Origin: Reyranella massiliensis 521
GTDB taxonomy: Bacteria > Pseudomonadota > Alphaproteobacteria > Reyranellales > Reyranellaceae
Direction of reading: 5' to 3'
Assembly: GCA_945860205.1 (NCBI GenBank)
Contig: CAMARK010000048.1
Coordinates: 1-35,245, forward strand
Length of the DNA stretch: 35,245 nt
Shown: positions 19,236 to 27,686 of the stretch, piece by piece
Layout: the number at the start of each line of letters is the position of its first letter
Position numbering within the stretch: the first letter of the stretch is position 1
Notes under the pieces: model-generated
Database searches by the model: none
What the model was told of the DNA's origin: nothing
Seen by the model: the letters and a program-made list of their open reading frames with translations, nothing else
Position numbers and translations under genes: made by a program

Positions 19236-19961
19236 CTAGTCCTTCCCCTTGTCCGCCGCGAGATCGACCGGCTCGGCGTGCCTGCGCTGCTTGGCGCGGT
19301 ATTGCAGGTAGTATCCAAGAGCCACGGTGATGACCGCACAACCAATCTCGAAGACGAGCTGGGCGTTGGGGATTGCGGCCGCAAGTTGCTTGGCATAGGC
19401 CGGATCGGTCGCCAGTACCTCGCCCGCGATCCAGCCGAGCAGGCCGCCGCCGGCAATGACGATGATCGGGAAGCGCTGGAGCAGCGCCATGATCAGGGTG
19501 GCGCCGAAGATGATGAGCGGGATGCTGATCAGCAGGCCAAGGATGATCAGGGTCGTATCGCCCTTGGCTGCCGCGGCGATGGCAATGGCATTGTCGAGAC
19601 TCATCACCGCGTCGGCGATGATGATGGTGCGGATGGCGCCCCACAGGGACGCCTCCGCCTTCACCCCATCGCCGTGCTCTTCCTCGCCCTGGACCAGCTT
19701 GACGCCGATCCACAGAAGAAGGAGGCCACCGATCAGCTTCAGATACGGAATCTGAAGCAGCACGTCGACGATCAGCACGAAGATGATTCGGAGCAGGATG
19801 GCGCCGGCGCTGCCGGCGAGGATGGCCGGCTTCTGGTAGCGCTTTTCGAGGTTCCGGCAGGCCAACGCGATGACCAGCGCATTGTCCCCAGATAGGACGA
19901 TATTCACCAGAATGATCTGGGTGAGGCCGCTCCAGAAGGCGGGCGTAAGCTCAAATCCCAT
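19236..19961 (-). CDS. TerC family integral membrane protein (YjbE-like)
   Basis: A 241-residue membrane protein with about seven hydrophobic helices. It carries the TerC family's acidic intramembrane motifs NIVLSGDNALVIALA (19-33) and DAVMSLDNAIAIAAAA (about 116-131), which resemble metal-binding sites. Characterised relatives export manganese or metallate exoenzymes; here the ion is unknown. I looked for a yybP-ykoY manganese riboswitch in the 121-base upstream region (19962-20082) and did not find a convincing one. It is divergent from gpt and followed by the stress protein. Confidence 0.9.
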   Translation of the reverse strand: MGFELTPAFWSGLTQIILVNIVLSGDNALVIALACRNLEKRYQKPAILAGSAGAILLRIIFVLIVDVLLQIPYLKLIGGLLLLWIGVKLVQGEEEHGDGVKAEASLWGAIRTIIIADAVMSLDNAIAIAAAAKGDTTLIILGLLISIPLIIFGATLIMALLQRFPIIVIAGGGLLGWIAGEVLATDPAYAKQLAAAIPNAQLVFEIGCAVITVALGYYLQYRAKQRRHAEPVDLAADKGKD

Positions 19962-20082
19962 GATTCAGCAATCTCCGTCCCGTTTATCCCTGCGCCGTGA
20001 TCTTCATTGCGTCGTTCGAAGCTGTTAATGCAGCCTCCGTCGGGGGGCAAGCCAAACCGGACAAGCCCAGGGAGAAGACCGC

Positions 20083-20583
20083 ATGGCGAGCAGTGCCGGT
20101 TACAACAAGATGTTTCCCGTCTCGTGGACGGAATTGCACCGCGACGCCCGCGCGCTGGCCTGGCGGCTGGCCGATCTCGGGCCGTTCAAGGGCCTGGTGG
20201 CGGTCACCCGGGGCGGGCTGGTCCCCGCCGCCATCATTGCCCGCGAGTTGAACCTTCGCCTGATCGACACGGTCTGCTGCTCGACCTACGAGCGCATGGA
20301 CCGGGGCGGCAAGGTCGAAATCCTGAAGGGCACGGCGGCCGAGCAGGAACAGGGCAAGGGCTGGCTGATCGTCGACGATCTGGTCGACACCGGCGTCACT
20401 GCCCGGGCCGTGCGGGCGATACTGCCGCAGGCGCATTTCGCCACGGTCTATGCAAAGCCCGCCGGCCGGCCGACCGTGGACAGCTATATTACAGAGGTGA
20501 GCCAGGACACTTGGATCCTGTTCCCCTGGGACCAGGAGGCGGTGATGGCCAAGACCGTGCTCGAGCTGAAAGGCAGCCAGTGA
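20083..20583 (+). CDS. gpt: Xanthine (guanine) phosphoribosyltransferase
   Basis: Type I phosphoribosyltransferase salvaging xanthine and guanine to XMP and GMP with PRPP. The 166 residues contain the PRPP loop [10 protein letters not shown] (95-104), [16 protein letters not shown] (41-56), and the Gpt-type end with DTWILFPWD. The ATG at 20083 is preceded by GGAG (20071-20074) at good spacing. The stop TGA overlaps the next gene's ATG (TGATG), so the downstream reductase is translationally coupled to it. Confidence 0.95.
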   Translation: MASSAGYNKMFPVSWTELHRDARALAWRLADLGPFKGLVAVTRGGLVPAAIIARELNLRLIDTVCCSTYERMDRGGKVEILKGTAAEQEQGKGWLIVDDLVDTGVTARAVRAILPQAHFATVYAKPAGRPTVDSYITEVSQDTWILFPWDQEAVMAKTVLELKGSQ

Positions 20584-21596
20584 TGAAGTGCTACGTCATC
20601 CCCTCGCCGAGGGGCATCGACTCGCTCGCGCTCGCCGAGCGTCCCGACCCGACGCCCGGGCCGCGCCAGGTGCTGGTGCGGGTGCGCGCCACCTCGCTCA
20701 ACTACCGCGATCTGCTCACGATCGAGGCACAGTACGCGCGCGCCGCGCCCAAGCCCGACCTGGTCCCGCTGTCCGATGGCGCAGGCGACGTGGTGGCGGT
20801 CGGCCCTGGCGTCAGCCGGGTCAAGGTCGGCGACCGGATCGCCGGCTGCTTCATGCAGAAGTGGATCGGCGGCACGATCGACGAGGCCGCCCAGGCCTCG
20901 GCCATGGGCGGCGCGATCGACGGCATGCTGACCGAGCTCGCGGTGCTGGAAGAGGACGGCGTGGTGCAGCTGCCGCCGGGCATGAGCTTCGAGGAAGGGG
21001 CTACTCTGCCCTGCGCCGGCCTGACGGCATGGCATGCGCTGGTCGAGATCGGCAAGATCAAGGCCGGCGACATCGTGCAGATCCAGGGCTCGGGCGGCGT
21101 CTCGATCTTCGCCCTGCAGTTCGCGAAGATGTTCGGCGCGCGCGTGATCGCGACCTCGAGCTCGGCCGCCAAGGCCACACGGCTGAAGCAGATGGGGGCC
21201 GAGGCGGTCATCGACTACAAGGCCACGCCCGACTGGGACCAGGAGACGCTAAAACTGACCGGCGGCCGCGGCGCCGATATCACCGTGGAAGTGGGCGGCG
21301 CCGGCACGCTGCCGCGCTCCTTCCTGGCGACACGGCTCGGCGGCCGCATCGCCGTCATCGGGCTGCTCTCGGGCATGGCGCAGGTCGACCCGATGCCGAT
21401 CCTGCGGCGGAACCTGCTCGTGCAGGGACTCTACGTCGGCAGCAAGCAGATGTTCGAGGGTATGAACCGCGCGATCGCGGCGAACGGCCTCAAGCCCGTC
21501 ATCGACAAGGTGTTTCCTTTCGCTGAGGCAAAGGAGGCGTACCGACACCTCAAGAGCCAGAACCATTTCGGCAAGATCGTCATCGCGCACGCTTAG
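20583..21596 (+). CDS. Zinc-independent NAD(P)-dependent alcohol dehydrogenase / quinone reductase
   Basis: Medium-chain dehydrogenase/reductase, 337 residues, cytosolic. The N-terminal catalytic domain has LNYRDLLTIEAQY and PLSDGAGDVVAVGPGV, where zinc-dependent members have a GHE site, so catalytic zinc is probably absent. The Rossmann motif is QGSGGVSIFALQFAKMFGARVIATSSS (about 180-206). Ser and basic residues at the end of the second strand suggest NADPH. The substrate is unknown. The start is the ATG at 20583-20585, overlapping the gpt stop. It is followed ten bases later by the aldolase/dehydrogenase fusion. Confidence 0.88.
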   Translation: MKCYVIPSPRGIDSLALAERPDPTPGPRQVLVRVRATSLNYRDLLTIEAQYARAAPKPDLVPLSDGAGDVVAVGPGVSRVKVGDRIAGCFMQKWIGGTIDEAAQASAMGGAIDGMLTELAVLEEDGVVQLPPGMSFEEGATLPCAGLTAWHALVEIGKIKAGDIVQIQGSGGVSIFALQFAKMFGARVIATSSSAAKATRLKQMGAEAVIDYKATPDWDQETLKLTGGRGADITVEVGGAGTLPRSFLATRLGGRIAVIGLLSGMAQVDPMPILRRNLLVQGLYVGSKQMFEGMNRAIAANGLKPVIDKVFPFAEAKEAYRHLKSQNHFGKIVIAHA

Positions 21597-21606
21597 AGAG
21601 GCTTCG

Positions 21607-23643
21607 ATGGAAAACCTGTGGTCCGACGGCGACGCCAAGGCAGCGATCGCGCGCCACGCCGCCAAGGGCATCAACGGAGACCTGGCGCTGCGCGTCTACA
21701 CGACACGCCTGCTGGGCGGCGAGCCGCGCCTGGTGCTGCACGGCGGCGGCAACACCTCGGTGAAGACACGAATGGCCGACATCACCGGTGCCGAGATCGA
21801 CGTACTCTGCGTAAAAGGCAGCGGCTGGGACATGGGCACGATCGAAGCCCCCGGCCTGCCGGCGGTGCGGCTTCAGCCATTGCAGGAGCTGCACGGGCTC
21901 CAGGCGCTCAGCGACGAGGACATGGTCAACGTCCAGCGCAGCAACCTGCTCGACTCCAAATCGCCCAACCCCTCGGTCGAGACGCTGCTGCACGCCTTCC
22001 TGCCGCACAAGTTCATCGACCATACCCATTCCAACGCCGTGCTGGCGCTGACCGACCAGCCCGACGGCGAGGCGCTGGCCGCCGATCTCTACGGCAAGCG
22101 CGCCGCGCTGGTGCCCTACGTCATGCCGGGCTTCGCGTTGGCCAAGAAGTGCAGTGAGGTCGGCAAGGCCCATCCTGACGTCGAGGGGCTGATCCTGCTG
22201 AAGCACGGCATCTTCTCGATGGGTGCCACGGCGGAAGAAGCCTATGTGCGCATGATCGACCTGGTGACGCTGGCCGAGAAGCGTCTGGCCAAGGCCACGC
22301 GCAAGATCTTCCCGGGCGTCGCCCTGCCCGCGGCGCCCGCAAGTGCGGCGGACGTCGCGCCCATCCTGCGCGGCCTGTTCTCGATTCCTGCGCGAAGCGG
22401 CGGCCGCGAGGCAGCGCAGCGCTTCGTCTTCGAGTTCCGCACCGGGCCAGAAATCCTGGCCTTCGTCGGCGGCAAGGAGATCGCGCGCTACAGCCAGCAG
22501 GGCCCGGTGACACCCGATCATGCGATCCGCACCAAGAACCTGCCGTTCATCGCGCCCGCGCCCGAAGCCGGCAAGCTCGACGCCTTCGCCAAAGACACCA
22601 AGGCCGCGCTGGAAAAATTCGCGGCCGACTATCACGCCTATTTCACGCGCCACAATGGCAAGCTCGTGACCGCAAAGAAGGAGCTCGACCCGATCCCGCG
22701 CGTGGCACTGGTCCCGGGCCTCGGCCTGTTCGGCATCGGCAATACGTCGAAGGACGCCAAGATCGCGGCCGACCTCGCCGAGACGACGGTGGCGGTGATC
22801 GCCGACGCCGAGCGGCTGGGCACCTATGAGTGCATTCCCGAGCCCGATATCTTCGACATCGAATACTGGTCGCTCGAACAGGCCAAGCTGAGCGCGGCGG
22901 CCGAAAAGCCGCTGGCGCGGCGCATCGTCGTCGTCACCGGCGGTGCCTCGGGCATTGGTGCGGCCACAGCGGCAGCCTTCGCACGCGAAGGCGCCGAGGT
23001 CGCGGTCCTCGATCGCGATGTTTCCAAAGTGAAGGGCCTCGGCATCGCCTGCGATGTCATCGATCCCGCCTCGGTACGCGCAGCCTTCGACAAGGTGTCG
23101 GCGACCTATGGCGGCGTCGACATCGTGGTCTCCAACGCGGGCGCGGCCTGGCAGGGCCGCATCGGCGACGTCGACGACGCCACCCTGCGCAAGAGCTTCG
23201 AGCTCAACTTCTGGGCCCACCAGAGCGTGGCGCAGAACGCGGTGCGCGTGATGCGTCGCCAAAACCTCGGCGGCTGCCTGCTGTTCAACACTTCTAAGCA
23301 GGCGGTGAACCCCGGCCCCGACTTCGGTCCCTATGGACTGCCAAAGGCCGCGACCCTGTTCCTGATGCGCCAGTATGCGCTCGACCATGGCGGCGACGGC
23401 ATCCGCGCCAACGCCGTCAACGCCGACCGCATCCGCACCGGCCTGCTGACCGACGACATGATCGCCCAGCGCTCCAAGGCGCGCGGCCTCAGCGAGGCCG
23501 ACTACATGGGCGGCAACCTGCTCGGCCTCGAAGTGACGGCCGACGATGTCGCCCAGGCCTTCGTTTCGCTGGCCAAAGCGGGCAAGACGACAGGCGCTGT
23601 CACGACCGTGGACGGTGGTAATATCGCGGCGGCCCTGCGCTAG
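21607..23643 (+). CDS. Bifunctional class II aldolase / short-chain dehydrogenase (RhaD-like)
   Basis: A 678-residue fusion. The N-terminal part (about 1-430) is a class II aldolase with LHGGGNTSVK, the metal-binding HKFIDHTHSNAVLAL and ILLKHGIFSMG. The C-terminal part (about 438-678) is a short-chain dehydrogenase with TGGASGIG (444-451), VSNAG and the catalytic YxxxK at Tyr576/Lys580. Members have been studied as rhamnulose-1-phosphate aldolase/lactaldehyde dehydrogenase. No rhamnose genes lie nearby, so the sugar or hydroxy-acid used here is open. The ATG has only a weak ribosome site, and spacing suggests an operon with the preceding reductase. Confidence 0.9.
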   Translation: MENLWSDGDAKAAIARHAAKGINGDLALRVYTTRLLGGEPRLVLHGGGNTSVKTRMADITGAEIDVLCVKGSGWDMGTIEAPGLPAVRLQPLQELHGLQALSDEDMVNVQRSNLLDSKSPNPSVETLLHAFLPHKFIDHTHSNAVLALTDQPDGEALAADLYGKRAALVPYVMPGFALAKKCSEVGKAHPDVEGLILLKHGIFSMGATAEEAYVRMIDLVTLAEKRLAKATRKIFPGVALPAAPASAADVAPILRGLFSIPARSGGREAAQRFVFEFRTGPEILAFVGGKEIARYSQQGPVTPDHAIRTKNLPFIAPAPEAGKLDAFAKDTKAALEKFAADYHAYFTRHNGKLVTAKKELDPIPRVALVPGLGLFGIGNTSKDAKIAADLAETTVAVIADAERLGTYECIPEPDIFDIEYWSLEQAKLSAAAEKPLARRIVVVTGGASGIGAATAAAFAREGAEVAVLDRDVSKVKGLGIACDVIDPASVRAAFDKVSATYGGVDIVVSNAGAAWQGRIGDVDDATLRKSFELNFWAHQSVAQNAVRVMRRQNLGGCLLFNTSKQAVNPGPDFGPYGLPKAATLFLMRQYALDHGGDGIRANAVNADRIRTGLLTDDMIAQRSKARGLSEADYMGGNLLGLEVTADDVAQAFVSLAKAGKTTGAVTTVDGGNIAAALR

Positions 23644-23644
23644 A

Positions 23645-23672
23645 GTTCTCTTGCGGGGGTTCTCTTCCGGGA
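23645..23672 (+). repeat. 14-base tandem duplication before the TfdA-like gene
   Basis: Bases 23645-23658 and 23659-23672 match at 12 of 14 positions (GTTCTCTT.CGGG). The second copy runs into the Shine-Dalgarno sequence GGGAGG at 23669-23674. The unit could be a small duplication that created or moved the ribosome site. Confidence 0.55.
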
Positions 23673-23679
23673 GGTCCTC

Positions 23680-24564
23680 ATGGCGATCGAGACACGCCCG
23701 CTCCATCACCATATCGGTGCCGAGATGACCGGCATCGACGTGCGCCGTCCGCTGACGCCGGCCGAGGTCACCGCCATCGAAGCCGGCATGGATCGCCACG
23801 CCGTGCTCGTGCTGCCGCGCCAGGACATCGACGACGAGCAGCAGCTCGCCTTCACGCGGAACTTCGGCCCGCTCGAGGAAGGTGCCAACTCGACCGTCCG
23901 CGCCAACGAGCTCCGCCTCGCGCCCGCCTTCGCCGACGTCTCCAACCTCGACAAGTCAGGCGGCGTGCTGGCCCGCGACAACAAGCGTCGCATGGCATCG
24001 CTCGGCAATCGCCTCTGGCACTCCGACGCCTCGTTCCGCGCCGTGCCGGCTCGCTACTCGCTGCTGAGCGGCCGCATCGTGACGACCGACGCCGGCAACA
24101 CCGAGTTCGCCGACATGCGCGCGGCCTACGATGCCCTCGATGCCGCGACCAAGGCCGAGGTCGAGGAGCTGGTCTGCGAACACTCGCTGATCTATTCGCG
24201 CCAGCAGCTCGGTTTCACCGAGTTCCTGCCCGACGAGCGCGTCTCGATGAGGCCGGTGCTGCAGCGGCTGGTGCGCACGCATTCCGTCACGGGGCGCAAG
24301 TCTCTCTATTTGTCGGCCCATATCGGCGCGATCGTCGGCTGGCCCAGGCCCGAGGCGATGGCCTTCGTGCGCGACCTGATGGAGCACGCGACCCAGGCGC
24401 AGTTCGTCTACGTGCACCGCTGGACGAAGCATGACCTGGTGATCTGGGACAACCGCCAGACCATGCACCGCGTGCGCCGCTTCGACGATCTCAACATTGT
24501 GCGCGACATGCGCCGCACCACGACCCGCAGTGACGGGCCGACGGTGGCGCAGCAGGCGGCCTAG
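23680..24564 (+). CDS. TauD/TfdA family Fe(II)/2-oxoglutarate dioxygenase
   Basis: Non-haem iron dioxygenase of 294 residues that hydroxylates an organic substrate using 2-oxoglutarate; many relatives release sulfite or open ether bonds. The iron triad is visible as WHSDASF (H114, D116) and TMHRVRRFD (H263), with RDMRRTT (Arg near 275-279) for 2-oxoglutarate. The spacing and the string LWHSD...R are closer to TfdA (2,4-dichlorophenoxyacetate type) than to TauD, though the substrate cannot be assigned. GGGAGG five bases before the ATG makes the start firm. It is the last gene of the gpt-led group. Confidence 0.92.
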   Translation: MAIETRPLHHHIGAEMTGIDVRRPLTPAEVTAIEAGMDRHAVLVLPRQDIDDEQQLAFTRNFGPLEEGANSTVRANELRLAPAFADVSNLDKSGGVLARDNKRRMASLGNRLWHSDASFRAVPARYSLLSGRIVTTDAGNTEFADMRAAYDALDAATKAEVEELVCEHSLIYSRQQLGFTEFLPDERVSMRPVLQRLVRTHSVTGRKSLYLSAHIGAIVGWPRPEAMAFVRDLMEHATQAQFVYVHRWTKHDLVIWDNRQTMHRVRRFDDLNIVRDMRRTTTRSDGPTVAQQAA

Positions 24565-24576
24565 GCGCGGGCCGAG

Positions 24577-25230
24577 CTAACGCCCGTCGAACTCCGCGTC
24601 CTTCTTCGGGATCAGGTCGTAGGGCAGCGCAAAGCCAGGCATCGCCTTCAGGCGGTCGCGCCAGGCCGCGAGGTTGGGCCGCGTATCGATCGACAGGCCA
24701 CCTTCGTGCGCGAACACCATGCGGCCCCAGCAGCCGATGTCGGCGATGGAACAGGCATCGCCCACCAGCCACTCGCGGCCGGCCAGCGACTTGTCGGCGA
24801 AGTCGAGCGCGGCCTCGGCCTGCGGGCGGAAGAAGTTCACGATCTCGGGCGCCACGTCGGGGCGGAAACGGGCGAAATGGCGGACGCGCGCCACGTTGGT
24901 GATGGCGTCATTCTCCCACGACAACCACTCACGGGCCTGCCAACGGTGCTGCTCCGTCCTGGGCTCGAAGTGCCCAGTGGTGCGCGCGAGATAATCGAGC
25001 ACGACGTTCGACATCACGAGGGTGAGGCCGCGGTGGCGCAGCACCGGCACCTGGCCGTAGCGGTTGATGGCGAGGTGGGCCGCCTCCTTCTGCACGCCGT
25101 TCTTGAGATTGACCGTGCGGAACGAAAACGGCAGGCCGCTCAGCGCCAGGAACAGCATCGGCTTGTAGCTCGAGCTCGAGGTGAAACTGCCGTGCAGAAC
25201 GAGGCGCCCCTCACCAATGTTGTCGGTCAT
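24577..25230 (-). CDS. Glutathione S-transferase family protein
   Basis: Predicted cytosolic glutathione transferase, 217 residues. The N-terminal thioredoxin-like domain has LHGSFTSSSSYKPMLFLALSGLPF (Ser residues at the usual activating position) and the cis-proline region GQVPVLRHRGLTLVMSNVVLDYL with the gamma-Glu-binding Ser. The helical C-terminal domain ends with the GST hallmark LVGDACSIADIG. It ends 12 bases from the dioxygenase stop (convergent) and is divergent from the aldo/keto reductase gene, so those two may share a 77-base promoter region. Detoxification is likely; the substrate is unknown. Confidence 0.9.
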   Translation of the reverse strand: MTDNIGEGRLVLHGSFTSSSSYKPMLFLALSGLPFSFRTVNLKNGVQKEAAHLAINRYGQVPVLRHRGLTLVMSNVVLDYLARTTGHFEPRTEQHRWQAREWLSWENDAITNVARVRHFARFRPDVAPEIVNFFRPQAEAALDFADKSLAGREWLVGDACSIADIGCWGRMVFAHEGGLSIDTRPNLAAWRDRLKAMPGFALPYDLIPKKDAEFDGR

Positions 25231-25307
25231 ATCGTCTCCTGTGGCGCGAACCCATGGTCTTTCCCGGCCGCAATTCGTACTCTCTCGCGTCTGCGGAGGA
25301 AACGAAC

Positions 25308-26336
25308 ATGACGACGCTCAAGCGACGCAAGGTTGGCAAAACGAAACTCGAAGTCACGGAACTGGGGTTGGGCGGCGCGCCGATGGGCGGCTTTCGCGCC
25401 ACCATTCCCGATGCCGAGGCGGTAAAACTCACCGACGACGGCTACGATGCCGGCATCCGATTCTTCGACACCTCGCCTTACTATGGCTACGGCCGCAGCG
25501 AACTGCGCATGGGCGCGGCGCTGCGCGAAAAGCCCCGGGACAGCTACGTGCTGTCGACCAAGATCGGCCGGATCATGCATGCGATGAAGCCCGGCGAGAA
25601 GCCGCCGGCGGATTTTCGCGAGAACGGCCTGCCCGGTTTCGCACCGGTCTACGACTACACCTACGACGGCGTCATGCGCTCGCTCGAACACTCGCACATG
25701 AGGCTCGGCCTGCAGAAGATCGACATCGCGCTGATCCACGACGTCGATTTCTGGACCACCAAGGACCGTGCCGTGCTCGAGGAGCGCTTCAAGACGGTGA
25801 TGGACGGCGGCTATCGTGCGCTCGACGAGCTGCGCAAGGCCGGCATCATCGGGGCCATCGGCGTCGGCATCAACGAGAGCGACACCAGCACGCGCTTCGT
25901 CAAGGCCGGCGACTTCGACTGCATGCTGCTGGCCGGGCGCTACACGCTGCTCGAACAGGGTGCGCTCGAGGAATTCCTGCCGGAATGCACCAAGCGCCAT
26001 GTCTCGGTGATCCTGGGTGGGCCCTACAATTCCGGCATCCTGACCGGCAACGTGAAGGCCGGCGCCACGCACGACTATGTCGCCGCGCCTGCGCACCTGA
26101 TCGAGAAGGCGCAGAAGATCGAGGCGATATGCCAACGCCATGGCGTGCCCCTCGGCGCCGCCGCAATGCAGTTCCCGCTGTTTCATCCAGCCTTCTGCTC
26201 CGTCATTCCGGGCGCGCTGAGCGTGGCAGAGGTGAAGGAGAATGTGGCGTACATGGGCGTCAAGATCCCGGTCGAGCTGTGGAGCGAGCTTAAGCGCGAG
26301 AAGCTGCTCGACCCCTCCGCGCCCACACCGAACTGA
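25308..26336 (+). CDS. Aldo/keto reductase
   Basis: NAD(P)H-dependent oxidoreductase of 342 residues, probably a TIM barrel. The catalytic tetrad is visible: Asp54 and a Tyr in FFDTSPYYGYGRSE (53-65), Lys85 in LSTKIGR, and His144 in LIHDVDFW. The long region 90-120 and overall length resemble D-threo-aldose (L-fucose) dehydrogenase or pyridoxal dehydrogenase types. An upstream in-frame start exists, but the ATG at 25308 is preferred for its ribosome site (GGAGGAAA at about 25295-25302) and a normal N terminus. The next gene follows 23 bases on. Confidence 0.9.
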   Translation: MTTLKRRKVGKTKLEVTELGLGGAPMGGFRATIPDAEAVKLTDDGYDAGIRFFDTSPYYGYGRSELRMGAALREKPRDSYVLSTKIGRIMHAMKPGEKPPADFRENGLPGFAPVYDYTYDGVMRSLEHSHMRLGLQKIDIALIHDVDFWTTKDRAVLEERFKTVMDGGYRALDELRKAGIIGAIGVGINESDTSTRFVKAGDFDCMLLAGRYTLLEQGALEEFLPECTKRHVSVILGGPYNSGILTGNVKAGATHDYVAAPAHLIEKAQKIEAICQRHGVPLGAAAMQFPLFHPAFCSVIPGALSVAEVKENVAYMGVKIPVELWSELKREKLLDPSAPTPN

Positions 26337-26359
26337 GGCGCCCAACTGAGGAGATCGCC

Positions 26360-27184
26360 ATGAAGGTCGTCGACGCGCAGATCCACATCTGGGGTCAGAC
26401 GGTGACGCCGCCGTCCGGCCTGCATCGCAAGGTCGAGAAATTCACGGCCGAGGAAGCGCTGAAGGAGATGGACGAGGCCGGCGTCGATGCCGCCCTGATC
26501 CATCCGCCCTACTCCTGGGATCCCAACTCCCAACAGCTCGCGCTCGACGCGGCGAAGAACTATCCCGACCGTTTCGCGGTGATGGGTCAGTTCCCGCTCG
26601 GCGATCCCGAGAGCCGCAAGCGCATCGTCGGCTGGCGCAACCAGCCCGGCATGATGGGCGTGCGCTGGGCGCTGTTGCAGCCGGCCGAGCAGAAATGGCT
26701 GCATGACGGGCTGCTCGATTGGGTGTGGCCGGCGGCCGAGAAGGAAGGAATCCCGGTCGCCACCATGGGCGGCATCTTCATCGACAAGTTCCGCGAGATC
26801 GCCGAGCGGCATCCCAACCTGAAGCTGATCGTCGACCATTGCGGGCTAAACCGCCACGGCCAGGACGAAGAAGCCTTCATCCACCTCGACAAGTTGGTGG
26901 CACTCGGCAAATTACCCAACGTCGCCGTGAAGGCGACGGGCGCGCCGCACTACTCGACCAAGGGCTATCCGTTCCGCAACATCCAGGACGGGCTGCATCG
27001 CATCTTCGACGCCTTCGGGCCCAAGCGCTTCTTCTGGGGCACCGACATCACCCGCATGCAGTGCAGTTACCGCCAGTGCGTGACCTTCTTCACCGAGGAG
27101 CTGCCATGGCTAAAGGGAAACGACCTGCAAGATGTGATGGGCCGCGGTCTCTGCGAGTGGATCGGCTGGAAGCAGAAGTTCTAG
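26360..27184 (+). CDS. Amidohydrolase family protein (amidohydrolase_2)
   Basis: TIM-barrel metal-dependent hydrolase or decarboxylase, 274 residues. The metal-site opening is VVDAQIHIWG: the first histidine of the usual DxHxH is Gln7, while His9 is kept. This substitution is known in related lactonase-type members. Further ligands are probably in LIVDHCGLN and FFWGTDITR. Lactonase, hydrolase or decarboxylase activity are all possible. GAGGAG before the ATG supports the start. It is likely co-transcribed with the preceding aldo/keto reductase, as in sugar or furanone catabolic pairs. It is convergent with the CHRD gene, with three bases between stops. Confidence 0.87.
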   Translation: MKVVDAQIHIWGQTVTPPSGLHRKVEKFTAEEALKEMDEAGVDAALIHPPYSWDPNSQQLALDAAKNYPDRFAVMGQFPLGDPESRKRIVGWRNQPGMMGVRWALLQPAEQKWLHDGLLDWVWPAAEKEGIPVATMGGIFIDKFREIAERHPNLKLIVDHCGLNRHGQDEEAFIHLDKLVALGKLPNVAVKATGAPHYSTKGYPFRNIQDGLHRIFDAFGPKRFFWGTDITRMQCSYRQCVTFFTEELPWLKGNDLQDVMGRGLCEWIGWKQKF

Positions 27185-27187
27185 ACG

Positions 27188-27640
27188 CTACTTCTTCAAC
27201 GGCAGGATCTGGCCGCGGATCTCGCCGTCGGGGAATTTCTCCGTCATCACATTCACGTACCAAAGGCCGGCCAGGACCTGGGCGGCCTGTTCCTCGGTGA
27301 GCGTCACTCCGTTCGAAATGTGCGAGCGATCGCGGTAGAACGGGACGTCGATGGGCACGACCTTCTCGGCATTTTCGCCAGGTGCCGCCGGGCCTTGCAG
27401 GTAGGCGATGGTAACCGGACCGCTCAGGCCCACCAGGTTCAGGCGATACTCCAGCACGTTGGTCGAGGGCCGATAGACCGCGGTGAAGTAGCCGCTGCCC
27501 TTGGTCGCCGTCGGCGGCACTTCGCTGGCGCCAATCAACGTGGCCTGAAAGTCGGTCTTGGGCAGCTTGGGCTCGCCCATGTAGAACGAGCAGCCACTCG
27601 CCGTGAGCAGAAGTCCGAGAAGCAGGGCGCGGCGAACCAT
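27188..27640 (-). CDS. CHRD domain lipoprotein
   Basis: Small exported protein, 150 residues. An N-terminal signal peptide ends in a probable lipobox (TASGC, Cys17). The rest matches a CHRD domain: FQATLIGASEVPPTATKGSGYFTAVY, then LEYRLNLVGLSGPVTIAYLQGPA, and the end DGEIRGQILPLKK. CHRD domains occur in chordin and many bacterial envelope proteins without a settled function. The frame continues upstream, but the ATG at 27638-27640 gives a clean signal peptide. It follows the flavin monooxygenase after 46 bases on the same strand. Confidence 0.87.
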   Translation of the reverse strand: MVRRALLLGLLLTASGCSFYMGEPKLPKTDFQATLIGASEVPPTATKGSGYFTAVYRPSTNVLEYRLNLVGLSGPVTIAYLQGPAAPGENAEKVVPIDVPFYRDRSHISNGVTLTEEQAAQVLAGLWYVNVMTEKFPDGEIRGQILPLKK

Positions 27641-27686
27641 CGTCCTCAGTCTACGCTGCCAACACAGCGATCGTCCCCAGGGTAAA

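Noticed and set aside
19962-20082. yybP-ykoY manganese riboswitch ahead of the TerC-like gene
   Set aside because: The expected conserved loops could not be matched in the 121-base divergent spacer. A covariance-model search would be decisive.
21580-23799. Very long minus-strand open frame opposite the aldolase/dehydrogenase gene
   Set aside because: Long antisense frames are expected in GC-rich coding DNA. The product is His/Gly/Arg-rich with no family motif, while the plus strand has clear aldolase and SDR motifs.
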